Part shown: positions 9,167-16,862 of the stretch, one piece after another
How the letters are laid out: each line of letters opens with the position of its first letter
How positions within the stretch are numbered: the first letter of the stretch is position 1
Assembly (NCBI GenBank): GCA_020636075.1
Contig: JACJYO010000002.1
Location: 372,001-436,000, forward strand
DNA from: Lewinellaceae bacterium
GTDB taxonomy: Bacteria; Bacteroidota; Bacteroidia; Chitinophagales; Saprospiraceae
Length of the DNA: 64,000 nt
Direction: 5' to 3'
The notes under the pieces: model-generated
The model's database searches: none
Seen by the model: only the letters and a program-made list of their open reading frames with translations
Told to the model about the DNA's origin: nothing
Translations under genes and position numbers: made by a program

Positions 9167-9542
9167 ACTTTGTTTGCTCCCAGAGTTCAATTTTATTTCC
9201 CTCCGGGTCCATGATCCAGGCAAATTTGCCGAACTCTTCCTCCAACGGCTCACCAATCACAGTGACACCTTCCTTGCGCAATTGCGCTACCAAAGCATCG
9301 AGATCGTCCACCCGGAAATTTATCATGAAGGGCTGAGATGATGGTTCAAAATAATCTGTTTGTTCTTTGAACATACCCAAAACTGAGTATGGCTTTGAAT
9401 CTGAAGCGTTCGGTACCTCCCAGAAAAATTGGGCACCCCAAGGCTCCATTGGTATTCCGAGGTGTTTTTCGTACCAGGAAAGGGTTTTCTCCCGGTCACG
9501 GCATTTAAAAAAAACACCGCCCAGTCCAGTTACACGTTTCAT
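9165..9542 (-). CDS. VOC (glyoxalase/bleomycin-resistance fold) family protein
   Basis: 125 residues with the typical betaalphabetabetabeta modules: GLGGVFFKCRDREKTLSWYEKHLGI at the start, MINFRVDDLDALVAQLRKEGVTV in the middle, and FAWIMDPEGNKIELWEQ at the end. That last Glu is a usual metal ligand in this superfamily. Members include glyoxalase I, dioxygenases and antibiotic-binding proteins, and the substrate cannot be read from sequence. Start ATG at 9542; an imperfect -7 box (TAtcTTTA) lies about 30 bases upstream on this strand. It is a single gene, convergent with pntB. Confidence 0.85.
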   Translation of the reverse strand: MKRVTGLGGVFFKCRDREKTLSWYEKHLGIPMEPWGAQFFWEVPNASDSKPYSVLGMFKEQTDYFEPSSQPFMINFRVDDLDALVAQLRKEGVTVIGEPLEEEFGKFAWIMDPEGNKIELWEQTK

Positions 9543-9671
9543 AATGAAGTATATGGTTAGTTAATTTGAATAGGGTAAAGATAAAAACAGTTTGCTCTTT
9601 TAAAACATTTTATTTCACAAGCATCTGGCGTTAACATTTTTCAAAGCCGGCCCACCCTATTCCAACTTTCC

Positions 9672-9679
9672 TATTTTTG
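9672..9679 (+). promoter_or_regulatory. Bacteroidota -7 box for the DUF1599 gene
   Basis: TATTTTTG matches TAnnTTTG and ends 11 bases before the ATG at 9691, so the transcript would have a very short leader or none. Confidence 0.55.
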
Positions 9680-9690
9680 CCCTGCAAACT

Positions 9691-10233
9691 ATGGAGAAAA
9701 CAGTCCAGCAATTTCAAGAGATCCTGGCGCATTGTCGCGATCTTTTTCTAAAAAAAACCGCCGACTACGGGACGGCATGGCGTATCCTCCGGCCAGCCAG
9801 CATCACAGATCAGTTGTACATCAAGGCGCTTCGGATTCGAAGCATTGAAGAAAAAGGGAAACAGGAAGTAACGGACCCCATAGAATCGGAGTTTATCGGC
9901 CTTGTGAATTACAGCATCCTGGCAATGATCCAGATAAATTTGCCTTCTGGTGCACCGATGGAATTCAGTGTTGAGCAAGTGGAGCGGATGTTTGATGAAC
10001 AGGTCGCTGAAAATATCCGACTTTTACAGGCTAAAAATCACGATTACGACGAGGCTTGGCGGCTAATGCGCATCAGCAGTATGACCGATCTTATATTGCA
10101 AAAACTACTGCGCATTAAACAAATTGAAGATAATGCTGGAGCAACCCTTGTTTCCGAAGGCTTGGAAGGCAATTACCGCGATATAATTAATTATGCTGTC
10201 TTCGCCCTGATTCGATTAAAGGAGGCTTCTTAA
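9691..10233 (+). CDS. DUF1599 (Nmad1-like) protein with two tandem domains
   Basis: 180 residues made of two similar halves. The first has FQEILAHCRDLFLKKTADYG-TAWRILRPASITDQLYIKALRIRSIEE and ends in a hydrophobic helix. The second repeats it as NIRLLQAKNHDYDEAWRLMRISSMTDLILQKLLRIKQIED, ending in YAVFALIRLKEAS. This is the DUF1599 pattern found across Bacteroidota, related to a nucleotide-modification-associated domain; its activity is not established. The next gene on the strand starts 56 bases later, and this DUF1599 to DoxX-like order recurs in the phylum, so an operon is likely. Confidence 0.85.
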   Translation: MEKTVQQFQEILAHCRDLFLKKTADYGTAWRILRPASITDQLYIKALRIRSIEEKGKQEVTDPIESEFIGLVNYSILAMIQINLPSGAPMEFSVEQVERMFDEQVAENIRLLQAKNHDYDEAWRLMRISSMTDLILQKLLRIKQIEDNAGATLVSEGLEGNYRDIINYAVFALIRLKEAS

Positions 10234-10289
10234 ACTCAATCAACTTGGCCGGTCGATAACAATATACCGGAATTTATACGCTCTCAATC

Positions 10290-11804
10290 ATGACGTCACT
10301 ACCTACCCTGCTTATTTCATTTGCCATTGTTGGCCTGGTCTTCACCGTGCTTACCCGGTTGGCGAAAAAGACAAAAAATACGTTTTTAAGTTTCCTGCAG
10401 CATTTTTGCGGGGTGTGGTTTGTCTTTTCCGGGGTTGTTAAAGCAATCGATCCAATCGGAACGGCTTACAAAATGGAAGACTATTTTGCCGCTTTTGAAA
10501 ACACGTTTGCCGGGTTGCAAAACAGCTTTTCCGGCCTTGCACCTATGTTTCCCGCGTTGGCTAATTACAGCGCAGGCTTTTCAATCGTGATGATTGTGCT
10601 GGAAATCACGCTGGGTGTGATGCTTATGCTGGGTTATACCCGGCGCACGACAGCCTGGCTGTTCACACTGATTGTGCTGTTTTTTACACTCCTTACCGGG
10701 TTTACCTACCTGACCGGATTTGTGCCCACACAGGCCAACTTTTTTGATTTTGCAAAATGGGGGCCGTATGTTGCCACTCAAATGCGCGTCACCGACTGTG
10801 GCTGCTTTGGAGATTTTATTAAACTTGATCCCAAGATTTCTTTTTTTAAAGACCTGGGCCTGTTGATCCCGGCATTTATTTTCCTGTTCCGGAGTAAAAA
10901 CATGCACCAGTTGTTCACCCCCAAAGGACGGAATATCTTAACGGGTGCTACCGCGCTTGTATCGCTGATTTTCTGCCTGCAAAACACCTACCGCGACCTT
11001 CCTGTGGTAGACTTTCGCCCGTTTTATGAAGGCGCAAATATCCGCGAGCGCAAGGCACTCGAAGAGGAAGCCCGCGGAAATATCGAAATCATCGGCTGGT
11101 TGATGGAAAATACTAAAACAGGCGAAGTGAAAAAAGTAATGGTCCCCTTAGAACGGTACAGTGAAGTATTGGCCCAATGTCCTAAAGATGCCGGTTGGAC
11201 CGTGAAGGATCAGATAAAAACGGAGATGTTTATTGAAAAAGACGGCAAACGTGTTCCGGTGAGTGAAACCAAAGTGAGTGAATTTTCCATCGATAGTGAA
11301 AATGGGCCGGTCACAGAAGATATCCTTGGCGAAGAAGGCTACAGCCTAATGATCATGGCCTACAAATTCTATGGCGAAAAAACCACACAAACCATTGTTG
11401 TTCAGGATACTATCTGGGCTTACGATACCTTACGGGTGAACGCCGATCCCTTTCAAATCCAGGCCCGCATTGATCACATAGCGCCAAAAAAAGTGGAGCA
11501 GGAAGTTTTTGTTGCAGAGGCGCATTACGGCGATTTGTTTCGTTCAAAAATAAATCCGTTGGCTGCGGAAGCCACCAAAGCGGGTTGGAAGGTTTTTGCC
11601 GTGAATACATTCCAAGACCAGGAGCTTGCCGAAATGTTCCGCGAAAACATCGGTGCACCCTATCCGTTTTACCACGGTGATGATAAGTTGCTAAAAACGA
11701 TCATTCGGTCCAATCCGGGGCTGATTGTCTGGAAAGACGGGAAGATAATCGCCAAGTACCATTGGCGGCATTTACCAACTGCGGAAGCATTGTTGCGCCT
11801 GTAA
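10290..11804 (+). CDS. DoxX/MauE-like membrane protein with C-terminal thioredoxin-like domain (BT_3928-like)
   Basis: 504 residues. The N-terminal ~230 residues hold hydrophobic helices typical of DoxX/MauE proteins, including the VTDCGCFGDFIKLDP motif near residue 168, a MauE hallmark. A soluble region follows; the last ~110 residues look like a thioredoxin fold (WKVFAVNTFQDQELAEMFRENIGAPYPF, then PGLIVWKDGKIIAKYHW) without a CxxC. MauE-type proteins support redox maturation of periplasmic proteins; the role here is inferred. The last codons CGC-CTG-TAA lie inside a repeat that also ends the convergent response regulator. Confidence 0.78.
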   Translation: MTSLPTLLISFAIVGLVFTVLTRLAKKTKNTFLSFLQHFCGVWFVFSGVVKAIDPIGTAYKMEDYFAAFENTFAGLQNSFSGLAPMFPALANYSAGFSIVMIVLEITLGVMLMLGYTRRTTAWLFTLIVLFFTLLTGFTYLTGFVPTQANFFDFAKWGPYVATQMRVTDCGCFGDFIKLDPKISFFKDLGLLIPAFIFLFRSKNMHQLFTPKGRNILTGATALVSLIFCLQNTYRDLPVVDFRPFYEGANIRERKALEEEARGNIEIIGWLMENTKTGEVKKVMVPLERYSEVLAQCPKDAGWTVKDQIKTEMFIEKDGKRVPVSETKVSEFSIDSENGPVTEDILGEEGYSLMIMAYKFYGEKTTQTIVVQDTIWAYDTLRVNADPFQIQARIDHIAPKKVEQEVFVAEAHYGDLFRSKINPLAAEATKAGWKVFAVNTFQDQELAEMFRENIGAPYPFYHGDDKLLKTIIRSNPGLIVWKDGKIIAKYHWRHLPTAEALLRL

Positions 11805-11825
11805 CGCCGTCTGTTAGACGGCGTG
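11796..11825 (-). repeat. inverted copy of the 36-bp palindromic repeat (30-bp match)
   Basis: Thirty bases match, in inverted orientation, the first 30 bases of the repeat unit at 11899-11970. The core is the palindrome CGCCGTCT-GTT-AGACGGCG. The copy includes the last three codons (CGC CTG TAA) of the DoxX-like gene. Confidence 0.9.
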
Positions 11826-11849
11826 ATCCAATCTAACTCTACAAATACG

Positions 11850-11887
11850 AAAACCCGCTCTGGTCTATAACAACTGGAGCGGGTTTT
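11850..11887. terminator. bidirectional terminator between converging genes
   Basis: AAAACCCGCTC pairs perfectly with GAGCGGGTTTT across a 16-base loop. A and T flanks suit termination from both sides, between the DoxX-like gene and the response regulator. Confidence 0.85.
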
Positions 11888-11898
11888 CATATTCTATG

Positions 11899-11970
11899 CA
11901 CGCCGTCTAACAGACGGCGTTACAGGCGATTTTTCACGCCGTCTAACAGACGGCGTTACAGGCGATTTTT
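11899..11970 (+). repeat. two exact tandem copies of a 36-bp palindromic repeat
   Basis: Bases 11899-11934 and 11935-11970 are identical. Each unit is the palindrome CGCCGTCT-AAC-AGACGGCG preceded by CA and followed by TTACAGGCG and ATTTTT. The second copy supplies the last codons (CGC CTG TAA, minus strand) of the response regulator gene. With the inverted copy at 11796, three copies surround the terminator. Confidence 0.95.
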
Positions 11971-12678
11971 ATCAATCAGAACCAGGAGTTCATCCCGGTA
12001 ATTCTTACCAATCGGCAAGAGTTTAGGCTTGTCTTTTTCAATCACTTCCACCATGTTGCCTTCAATTGCCGTGATCTTATCCATGGCAACGATATACGAG
12101 CGGTGAATGCGCTTAAAGCGGCCAAATGGTAGTTTTTCCTCGAGGCTTTTCATGGTTTGCAAGGTGATCACACGACCCTGATTGAGGCGAATGATCACAT
12201 AGTCCTTCAAGCCTTCGATATAAATAATATCATCAAAATTAACCTTGACCAGTTTCTTATCGGCTTTCACAAAGAAGAACTCCATGCCTTCCAAACTCGC
12301 GGTATTATTCTCCCGTTTTTGAAGTTCGGCCTGGTCCATCGCTTTATTCACAGCCTTCATAAACCGCTCCAGGGATATTGGTTTAAGCAGGTAATCCAGT
12401 GCATTCAGATCGAAGCCCTGGATAGCATAGTTCGGGTACGCCGTGGTGAATACAATCATCGGAGGGCGCGTGAGCGCCTTTACAAAATCGATGCCCGTGA
12501 GTTGCGGCATTTGAATATCCAAAAAGATCAGGTCCACTTCCTGATTTTTTAACGCTTCATTGGCCTCCAGCGCATTCGTACAACGCTGCACCAGATTCAA
12601 CTCCGGCATTTGCGCAATATATGTCTCCAGCACATCCAGTGCGAGGGGCTCGTCATCAACGATAATTACATTCAGCAT
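11956..12678 (-). CDS. LytTR-family response regulator
   Basis: 240 residues. The receiver domain is at ~2-120: acidic pair in IIVDDEPLALDVLE, phosphoacceptor Asp in DLIFLDIQMPQLTG, Thr in VFTTAYPNYAIQGFD, Lys in DYLLKPISLERF. The C-terminal LytTR DNA-binding domain is at ~140-238 (FFVKADKKLVKVNFDDIIYIEG, then FKRIHRSYIVAMDKI). LytTR regulators bind short direct repeats in promoters; the targets are unknown here. The histidine kinase gene lies 119 bases upstream on the same strand and is the presumed partner. The final codons fall in a repeat copy shared with the convergent gene. Confidence 0.93.
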   Translation of the reverse strand: MLNVIIVDDEPLALDVLETYIAQMPELNLVQRCTNALEANEALKNQEVDLIFLDIQMPQLTGIDFVKALTRPPMIVFTTAYPNYAIQGFDLNALDYLLKPISLERFMKAVNKAMDQAELQKRENNTASLEGMEFFFVKADKKLVKVNFDDIIYIEGLKDYVIIRLNQGRVITLQTMKSLEEKLPFGRFKRIHRSYIVAMDKITAIEGNMVEVIEKDKPKLLPIGKNYRDELLVLIDKNRL

Positions 12679-12797
12679 ACAGCAACGTATTAGGACTTTA
12701 GGTGGAAAAAAATTGAATCTCTAAGGTAATCGGTCTGTACAGAATCCCAAAATAATCCGGGTTATGATTCTGGAACCTCAATTGAAAGGCCTCCAAC

Positions 12798-13853
12798 TTA
12801 ATTTAACTGCAAAATCAGTTTGACGGAATATTGATGGGGTTGATCCTGAACATGAAGTGTGTATTTACCGGGATATAGAATTTTTAATCGCTGATTCACA
12901 TTCACCAGACCAATACCGCCACTCCGCGGATGCTCTTGCCTTGGCAGCTGTTCAGCCTTGCTGTTTTCAATATTAAACTCCAGTTCGTCTCCTTGTACTT
13001 TCAGATGCAAACGCACAAACCCACCGCCGCGCATATGGTGATTCAGGCCATGTTTGAAGCTATTTTCCAAAAACGGCACAAATAACAGGGGCGCAACCAA
13101 TTGTTCACTGATTTGGCCTTCTGTGGTAAAACTGATCTCCACGACACCGGCCTGCCGTAGCCGTTCCAGGTCGAGATAATTATTGATGTACTGGATTTCC
13201 TTTGTCAGCAATACGCGCTTTTCGTTGCATTCGTACAACATGTAGCGCATGATTTCGGAAAGTTTTAAAACAATTTCAGGCGCCTTATCACTTTTTTTGA
13301 GTGTAAGTGCGTATAAGTTATTCAATGTATTGAACAAAAAATGGGGGTTGATCTGGCTTTTCAAAAAGCGCAGCTCCGACTGGATCGTTTGGGTTTGCAG
13401 GGTTTGTTTTTCACGCTGATAACGCCACCAGTCTGTGATGACACGTAATATTGTGGAGAGCAGCGTGACAAACAAACTGGCGAGGTATAAACTCCCCTGA
13501 GCCATTACAAGGTTTTCCTGGGCTTTTGCCATACCCGAAAACTTCAGGTACAATACAAAAATTTTTATTGGTGTTACCACTGCACAGGCTACCACTACCA
13601 AACTCAGGTAAAGCAGCACGTTCCGCGCTAAATAATTCGGAATCAGGTATAAAAGATTAAAATATACCAGAACGGCAAAAAACAGCAGGCTGACAAATTC
13701 ATTCCCCAGCAGGAACCAAAGGTCAACTTCCGGGTTTTCAACAAATCCGGAGTAAACTTTCACGGCATACATAACCAACCAAAACAAGGCATGGTAAACC
13801 GGCCGTAAGGTCAGCAAGTCATATGCTCGATCAATAAAACGCTGGGACTTCAT
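12798..13853 (-). CDS. LytS-type sensor histidine kinase
   Basis: 351 residues. About four hydrophobic helices occupy ~1-150 (HALFWLVMYAVKVYSGF; LLFFAVLVYFNLLYLIPNYL; VLLYLSLVVVACAVVTPI; LYLASLFVTLLSTIL). A short coiled region leads to the His_kinase domain with the phosphoacceptor in LKSQINPHFLFNTLNNLYAL. The ATP-binding part is reduced, with VPFLENSFKHGLNHH as the N box and GGIGLVNVNQRLKILY as the G-type box. This is the LytS/YehU type common in Bacteroidota, paired with the LytTR regulator downstream. The input signal cannot be inferred. Confidence 0.93.
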   Translation of the reverse strand: MKSQRFIDRAYDLLTLRPVYHALFWLVMYAVKVYSGFVENPEVDLWFLLGNEFVSLLFFAVLVYFNLLYLIPNYLARNVLLYLSLVVVACAVVTPIKIFVLYLKFSGMAKAQENLVMAQGSLYLASLFVTLLSTILRVITDWWRYQREKQTLQTQTIQSELRFLKSQINPHFLFNTLNNLYALTLKKSDKAPEIVLKLSEIMRYMLYECNEKRVLLTKEIQYINNYLDLERLRQAGVVEISFTTEGQISEQLVAPLLFVPFLENSFKHGLNHHMRGGGFVRLHLKVQGDELEFNIENSKAEQLPRQEHPRSGGIGLVNVNQRLKILYPGKYTLHVQDQPHQYSVKLILQLN

Positions 13854-14003
13854 GGAATGTGAAACACATTTTGCGCAGCTAAGGAACGGAACGCCGGGCA
13901 GGGGGTAATAAATTTTAGATAAACCGGGAATGCTGCAAGATCAAGCATGGATTCCGTCTCCCAAAAGAATCATCCGACTATGCAGCGGAATTTCTTTTAC
14001 CCG

Positions 14004-14011
14004 TACCTTTG
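14004..14011 (+). promoter_or_regulatory. Bacteroidota -7 box that fixes the start of the PTPS gene
   Basis: TACCTTTG matches TAnnTTTG exactly. A possible TTG start at 14009 would lie inside this box, so the ATG at 14033, 21 bases after it, is the better start. Confidence 0.7.
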
Positions 14012-14032
14012 CGCCCGCTTTTTGATTTATTT

Positions 14033-14449
14033 ATGGTCTATATCACACGAATTGAACGCTTTAATGCGGCACACAAACTCTGGGTTGCCGATTGGACAGA
14101 TGAAAAAAACCAGGCCGTTTTTGGAAAATGTGCCAATAAAAACTGGCATGGGCATAACTACACGTTACATGTGACAGTCAAGGGAACGCCCGATCCGGTT
14201 ACGGGTTTTATCATCGATGTAAAAAAACTCAGCCTGATTATCAAGGATGCAGCCGTTGATCATTTGGATCATAGCAACCTGAATCTTGATGTCGAATTTA
14301 TCCCCAAAGGCATGCAACCAACCACCGAAAACCTTGTTATCCTGATCTGGCAGCGCCTGGAAGAAGCACTCCGGGACTATCCCTGCCGGTTGCACGCCAT
14401 TAAATTATGGGAAACCGAAACTATTTATGCGGAATATTATGGCGAGTAA
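14033..14449 (+). CDS. 6-pyruvoyl-tetrahydropterin synthase family protein (C-x5-HGH type)
   Basis: 138 residues. Zinc ligands are the His in RFNAAHKL and both in NWHGHNY. The active-site Cys is in GKCANKNWHGH, five residues before HGH. Bacterial QueD typically has three residues there, while the animal biopterin enzyme has five. Further matches to the biopterin type are TGFIIDVKKL, HLDHSNLNLDVEF, TTENLVILIW and the closing Glu in WETETIYAEYYG. The reaction would convert dihydroneopterin triphosphate to 6-pyruvoyl-tetrahydropterin. folE, which makes that substrate, follows 27 bases later. QueD activity cannot be excluded. Confidence 0.85.
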   Translation: MVYITRIERFNAAHKLWVADWTDEKNQAVFGKCANKNWHGHNYTLHVTVKGTPDPVTGFIIDVKKLSLIIKDAAVDHLDHSNLNLDVEFIPKGMQPTTENLVILIWQRLEEALRDYPCRLHAIKLWETETIYAEYYGE

Positions 14450-14476
14450 ACACCTTCCGCTGACTTGCGACTTACC

Positions 14477-15073
14477 ATGGCCAACAAAAATAAAGACGGT
14501 GATAAAACCGCCCAGTTCAACCAACTCTCCCAAAACTTTCACAATGTTTTGAACTTGATTGGAGAGCGGGCAGACCGGGATGGCTTGGTTAAAACGCCTG
14601 AGCGCGCAGCAAAAGCCATACAATTTTTAACACAGGGATACCAGCAAGATCCGGAAGCGATCCTGCGATCGGCCATGTTCCGGGAAGATTACAGTGAAAT
14701 GGTCCTGGTAAAGGATATTGAGGTGTATTCTCTTTGTGAACACCACATGCTGCCTTTTTTTGGCAAAGCGCATGTAGCCTATATCCCTAATGGTTACATC
14801 GTTGGCCTAAGCAAGATCCCGCGGGTTGTCGATGTTTTTGCCCGGCGCCTACAGGTCCAGGAACGACTTACACTCGATATCCGCGATATAATTCAGGATA
14901 CCTTAAAACCGCTTGGTGTAGCCGTGATTATCGAAGCGCAACATATGTGCATGATGATGCGGGGTGTTCAAAAACAGAACAGCATCACTACAACTTCAGC
15001 CTTCACAGGAGAATTTCGCAATGCGGAAACCAGAAGCGAGTTTTTACGCCTGGTGAGCTCTCACTTGCATTAA
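14477..15073 (+). CDS. folE: GTP cyclohydrolase I
   Basis: 198 residues; converts GTP to 7,8-dihydroneopterin triphosphate, the entry step to folate, biopterin and queuosine-type pterins. Seen: VKTPERAAKAIQFLTQGYQQ; zinc site CEHHMLPFFGKAHVAYIP with the Cys and following His; KIPRVVDVFARRLQVQERLT; and the second zinc Cys in EAQHMCMMMRGVQKQNS, with TTSAFTGEF close to the end. All core motifs are intact. The ATG at 14477 is preferred over the upstream TTG at 14465. It forms a probable operon with the 6-pyruvoyl-tetrahydropterin synthase gene 27 bases upstream. Confidence 0.96.
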   Translation: MANKNKDGDKTAQFNQLSQNFHNVLNLIGERADRDGLVKTPERAAKAIQFLTQGYQQDPEAILRSAMFREDYSEMVLVKDIEVYSLCEHHMLPFFGKAHVAYIPNGYIVGLSKIPRVVDVFARRLQVQERLTLDIRDIIQDTLKPLGVAVIIEAQHMCMMMRGVQKQNSITTTSAFTGEFRNAETRSEFLRLVSSHLH

Positions 15074-15099
15074 AACCCGACCTTTGGCAAAAATTCAAC

Positions 15100-16518
15100 T
15101 TGCGCCCTAGCATCTCATATTTTTCCCTTTTGGTGATCTTTTTTGCCTGGATTGCTTCAGTGCAATACGATCCGTTCTTTTGGGATAGCGTCCAACTGGG
15201 CAGCAAACACGCACATTTTTTTTATGAAAATGGTTTGCATTGGGCGCTTTTACCGGCATCCATCGACAGTGGTCACCCGCCGGTTTTTGGATATTATCTT
15301 GCCATCATCTGGACCTTATTCGGAAAATCGCTGCCAGCCAGCCATTGGGCTATGTTCCCGTTTCTGGCTGGGCTGGGCTGGGCAACATTACAACTTGGGA
15401 AAAAATTAGGTCCGAAAAAATTGGCCTGCTGGCTGGTGCCCATCATTTTTCTGGATCCTGTAATTGCAGGCCAAAGCGCACTCGTGGGCCCGGATTTGGT
15501 GTTGGTTTGTTTTTTCATGCTTGCCTTACACGGGCTGCTGAATGAAAAAAAATTCTGGGCCGTATTGGGACTCACAGGCCTTTGCATGATTAGTATGCGC
15601 GGAATGATGACTGCGGGTGCATTGTTTGTCTGGCAATTGATTCTCCTCCGGCCGTTTGACAGAATAAAATTAAGGCCATTGGCTGCTCAGAGCGTACTTT
15701 TTGCTCCAGGTTTTATGCTTGCAGCTGCTTTTCTTATCTGGCATTTTGGGGCGGCCGGTTGGATAGGCCATCATCCGGACTCGCCCTGGGCGCCGGCTTT
15801 TGAAAACGCCTCCGGCGCTGGGTTGTTTAAAAATATTTTGGTTGCAGGCTGGCGATGGTTGGATTTTGGGCGGGTATTTGAATGGTTTTTATTGATAGTT
15901 CTGGTGATCAAAGTACCGATCACTGGTATGAAAGCCCGATCAGCCTATTTTACCTCCTTGTTAATTTTGCTTGGCTGTCTCTTGGTCTTCCTGACACCTT
16001 CTGCTTTGATCTATAACAACCTGTCGGCCCATCGGTATTTTTTACCCGGCTTTCTGGGCCTCCATCTCATCACATTCCATTGGTTAGCCCATGCAAATTT
16101 TACATTTTATAAAAAGATCCTGATTTGTAGTGCACTAGTTCTGGGCCTGGCAACGGGGAATTGCTGGGTTTATCCTAGCGGTATTTCGATGGGCTGGGAT
16201 GCTACCCTGGCCCACTTACCCTACCACAAACTCAGAGCGTCCATGGTGGCCTATATCGATAGGCAAAAAATACCGTTTGAATGTATTGGAAGCGCCTTTC
16301 CAAATAATAATTCCGGGGAAACTTTGCTCCTAAACGGCGACACAAGGGCATTCCCAGAAATGGACTGGCAAAAAAATGACTACATGTTGGTATCCAATAT
16401 TTTTAACGATATATCCGCCGCAGATTTTCAACGGCTTGAACAGACATGGGTACCTGTAAAACAAAGTGCACAGGGCGGCATTTGGATGGTGTTGTATAAA
16501 AAGCGGGTAAAGTTATAG
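15100..16518 (+). CDS. GT-C-like (glycosyltransferase 39 type) membrane protein
   Basis: About 472 residues with around ten hydrophobic helices. The first outer loop has an acidic YDPFFWDSVQLGSKHAHFF followed by SGHPPVFGYYLAIIWTLFGKS, which matches GT-C transferases such as ArnT/PMT, where an Asp in loop 1 is catalytic and a Pro-rich segment follows. The C-terminal ~100 residues are soluble. There is no ATG in the right place: the frame is open upstream through the end of folE, and TTG at 15100 is the best start because the first helix begins there. Substrate unknown; likely sugar transfer from a polyprenyl carrier at the inner membrane. Confidence 0.68.
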   Translation: MRPSISYFSLLVIFFAWIASVQYDPFFWDSVQLGSKHAHFFYENGLHWALLPASIDSGHPPVFGYYLAIIWTLFGKSLPASHWAMFPFLAGLGWATLQLGKKLGPKKLACWLVPIIFLDPVIAGQSALVGPDLVLVCFFMLALHGLLNEKKFWAVLGLTGLCMISMRGMMTAGALFVWQLILLRPFDRIKLRPLAAQSVLFAPGFMLAAAFLIWHFGAAGWIGHHPDSPWAPAFENASGAGLFKNILVAGWRWLDFGRVFEWFLLIVLVIKVPITGMKARSAYFTSLLILLGCLLVFLTPSALIYNNLSAHRYFLPGFLGLHLITFHWLAHANFTFYKKILICSALVLGLATGNCWVYPSGISMGWDATLAHLPYHKLRASMVAYIDRQKIPFECIGSAFPNNNSGETLLLNGDTRAFPEMDWQKNDYMLVSNIFNDISAADFQRLEQTWVPVKQSAQGGIWMVLYKKRVKL

Positions 16519-16862
16519 GCGACAGAATACATAAATAATCGATCCAAACTGCTTACTGGAACAAGAATCAATCTGCATACCTAGTGCTTCGTGATTCCTT
16601 TTTTTATTTTTTTAACAAAACTTTATCGCCAAAAATCCCGATTTTATACCCAATTTTCGGCTCACGAGGCATTATGAAAAAGTACTAATTGTTACTCAAG
16701 CGCGGTTCTGCAAACGTATAATTCGGGAGTCGCCTCCGAAAACAAAGAAACGTTTGGGAAATGCGCGAAGAATGCAAAGTATCTTTTTTTTCATGGCAAG
16801 AAAAAATCTAAATTGCCGCCTCATCGTTCAACCGTATTTCCAACCTATTGCCCAAACCGCAC
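16519..16862. other. 344-base intergenic region
   Basis: No gene is supported. It holds a weak stem with a T-rich tail after the GT-C-like gene, then AT-rich sequence. The 3' part, before the coiled-coil gene, has TAAATTGC near 16812 as a poor match to the -7 box. A short open frame at 16754-16954 overlaps the signal peptide of the next gene and has no coding support. Confidence 0.6.
16565..16613 (+). terminator. weak terminator after the GT-C-like gene
   Basis: GAATCA and TGATTC can pair, followed by CC and a long T-rich tail (seven Ts, an A, then seven Ts). The stem is short and AT-rich, so this rests mainly on the T-tail. Confidence 0.35.

Noticed and set aside
11796..11970. Possible CRISPR array from repeated 36-bp units
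   Set aside because: Two copies are directly adjacent with no spacers and the third is inverted and partial. There are no cas genes.
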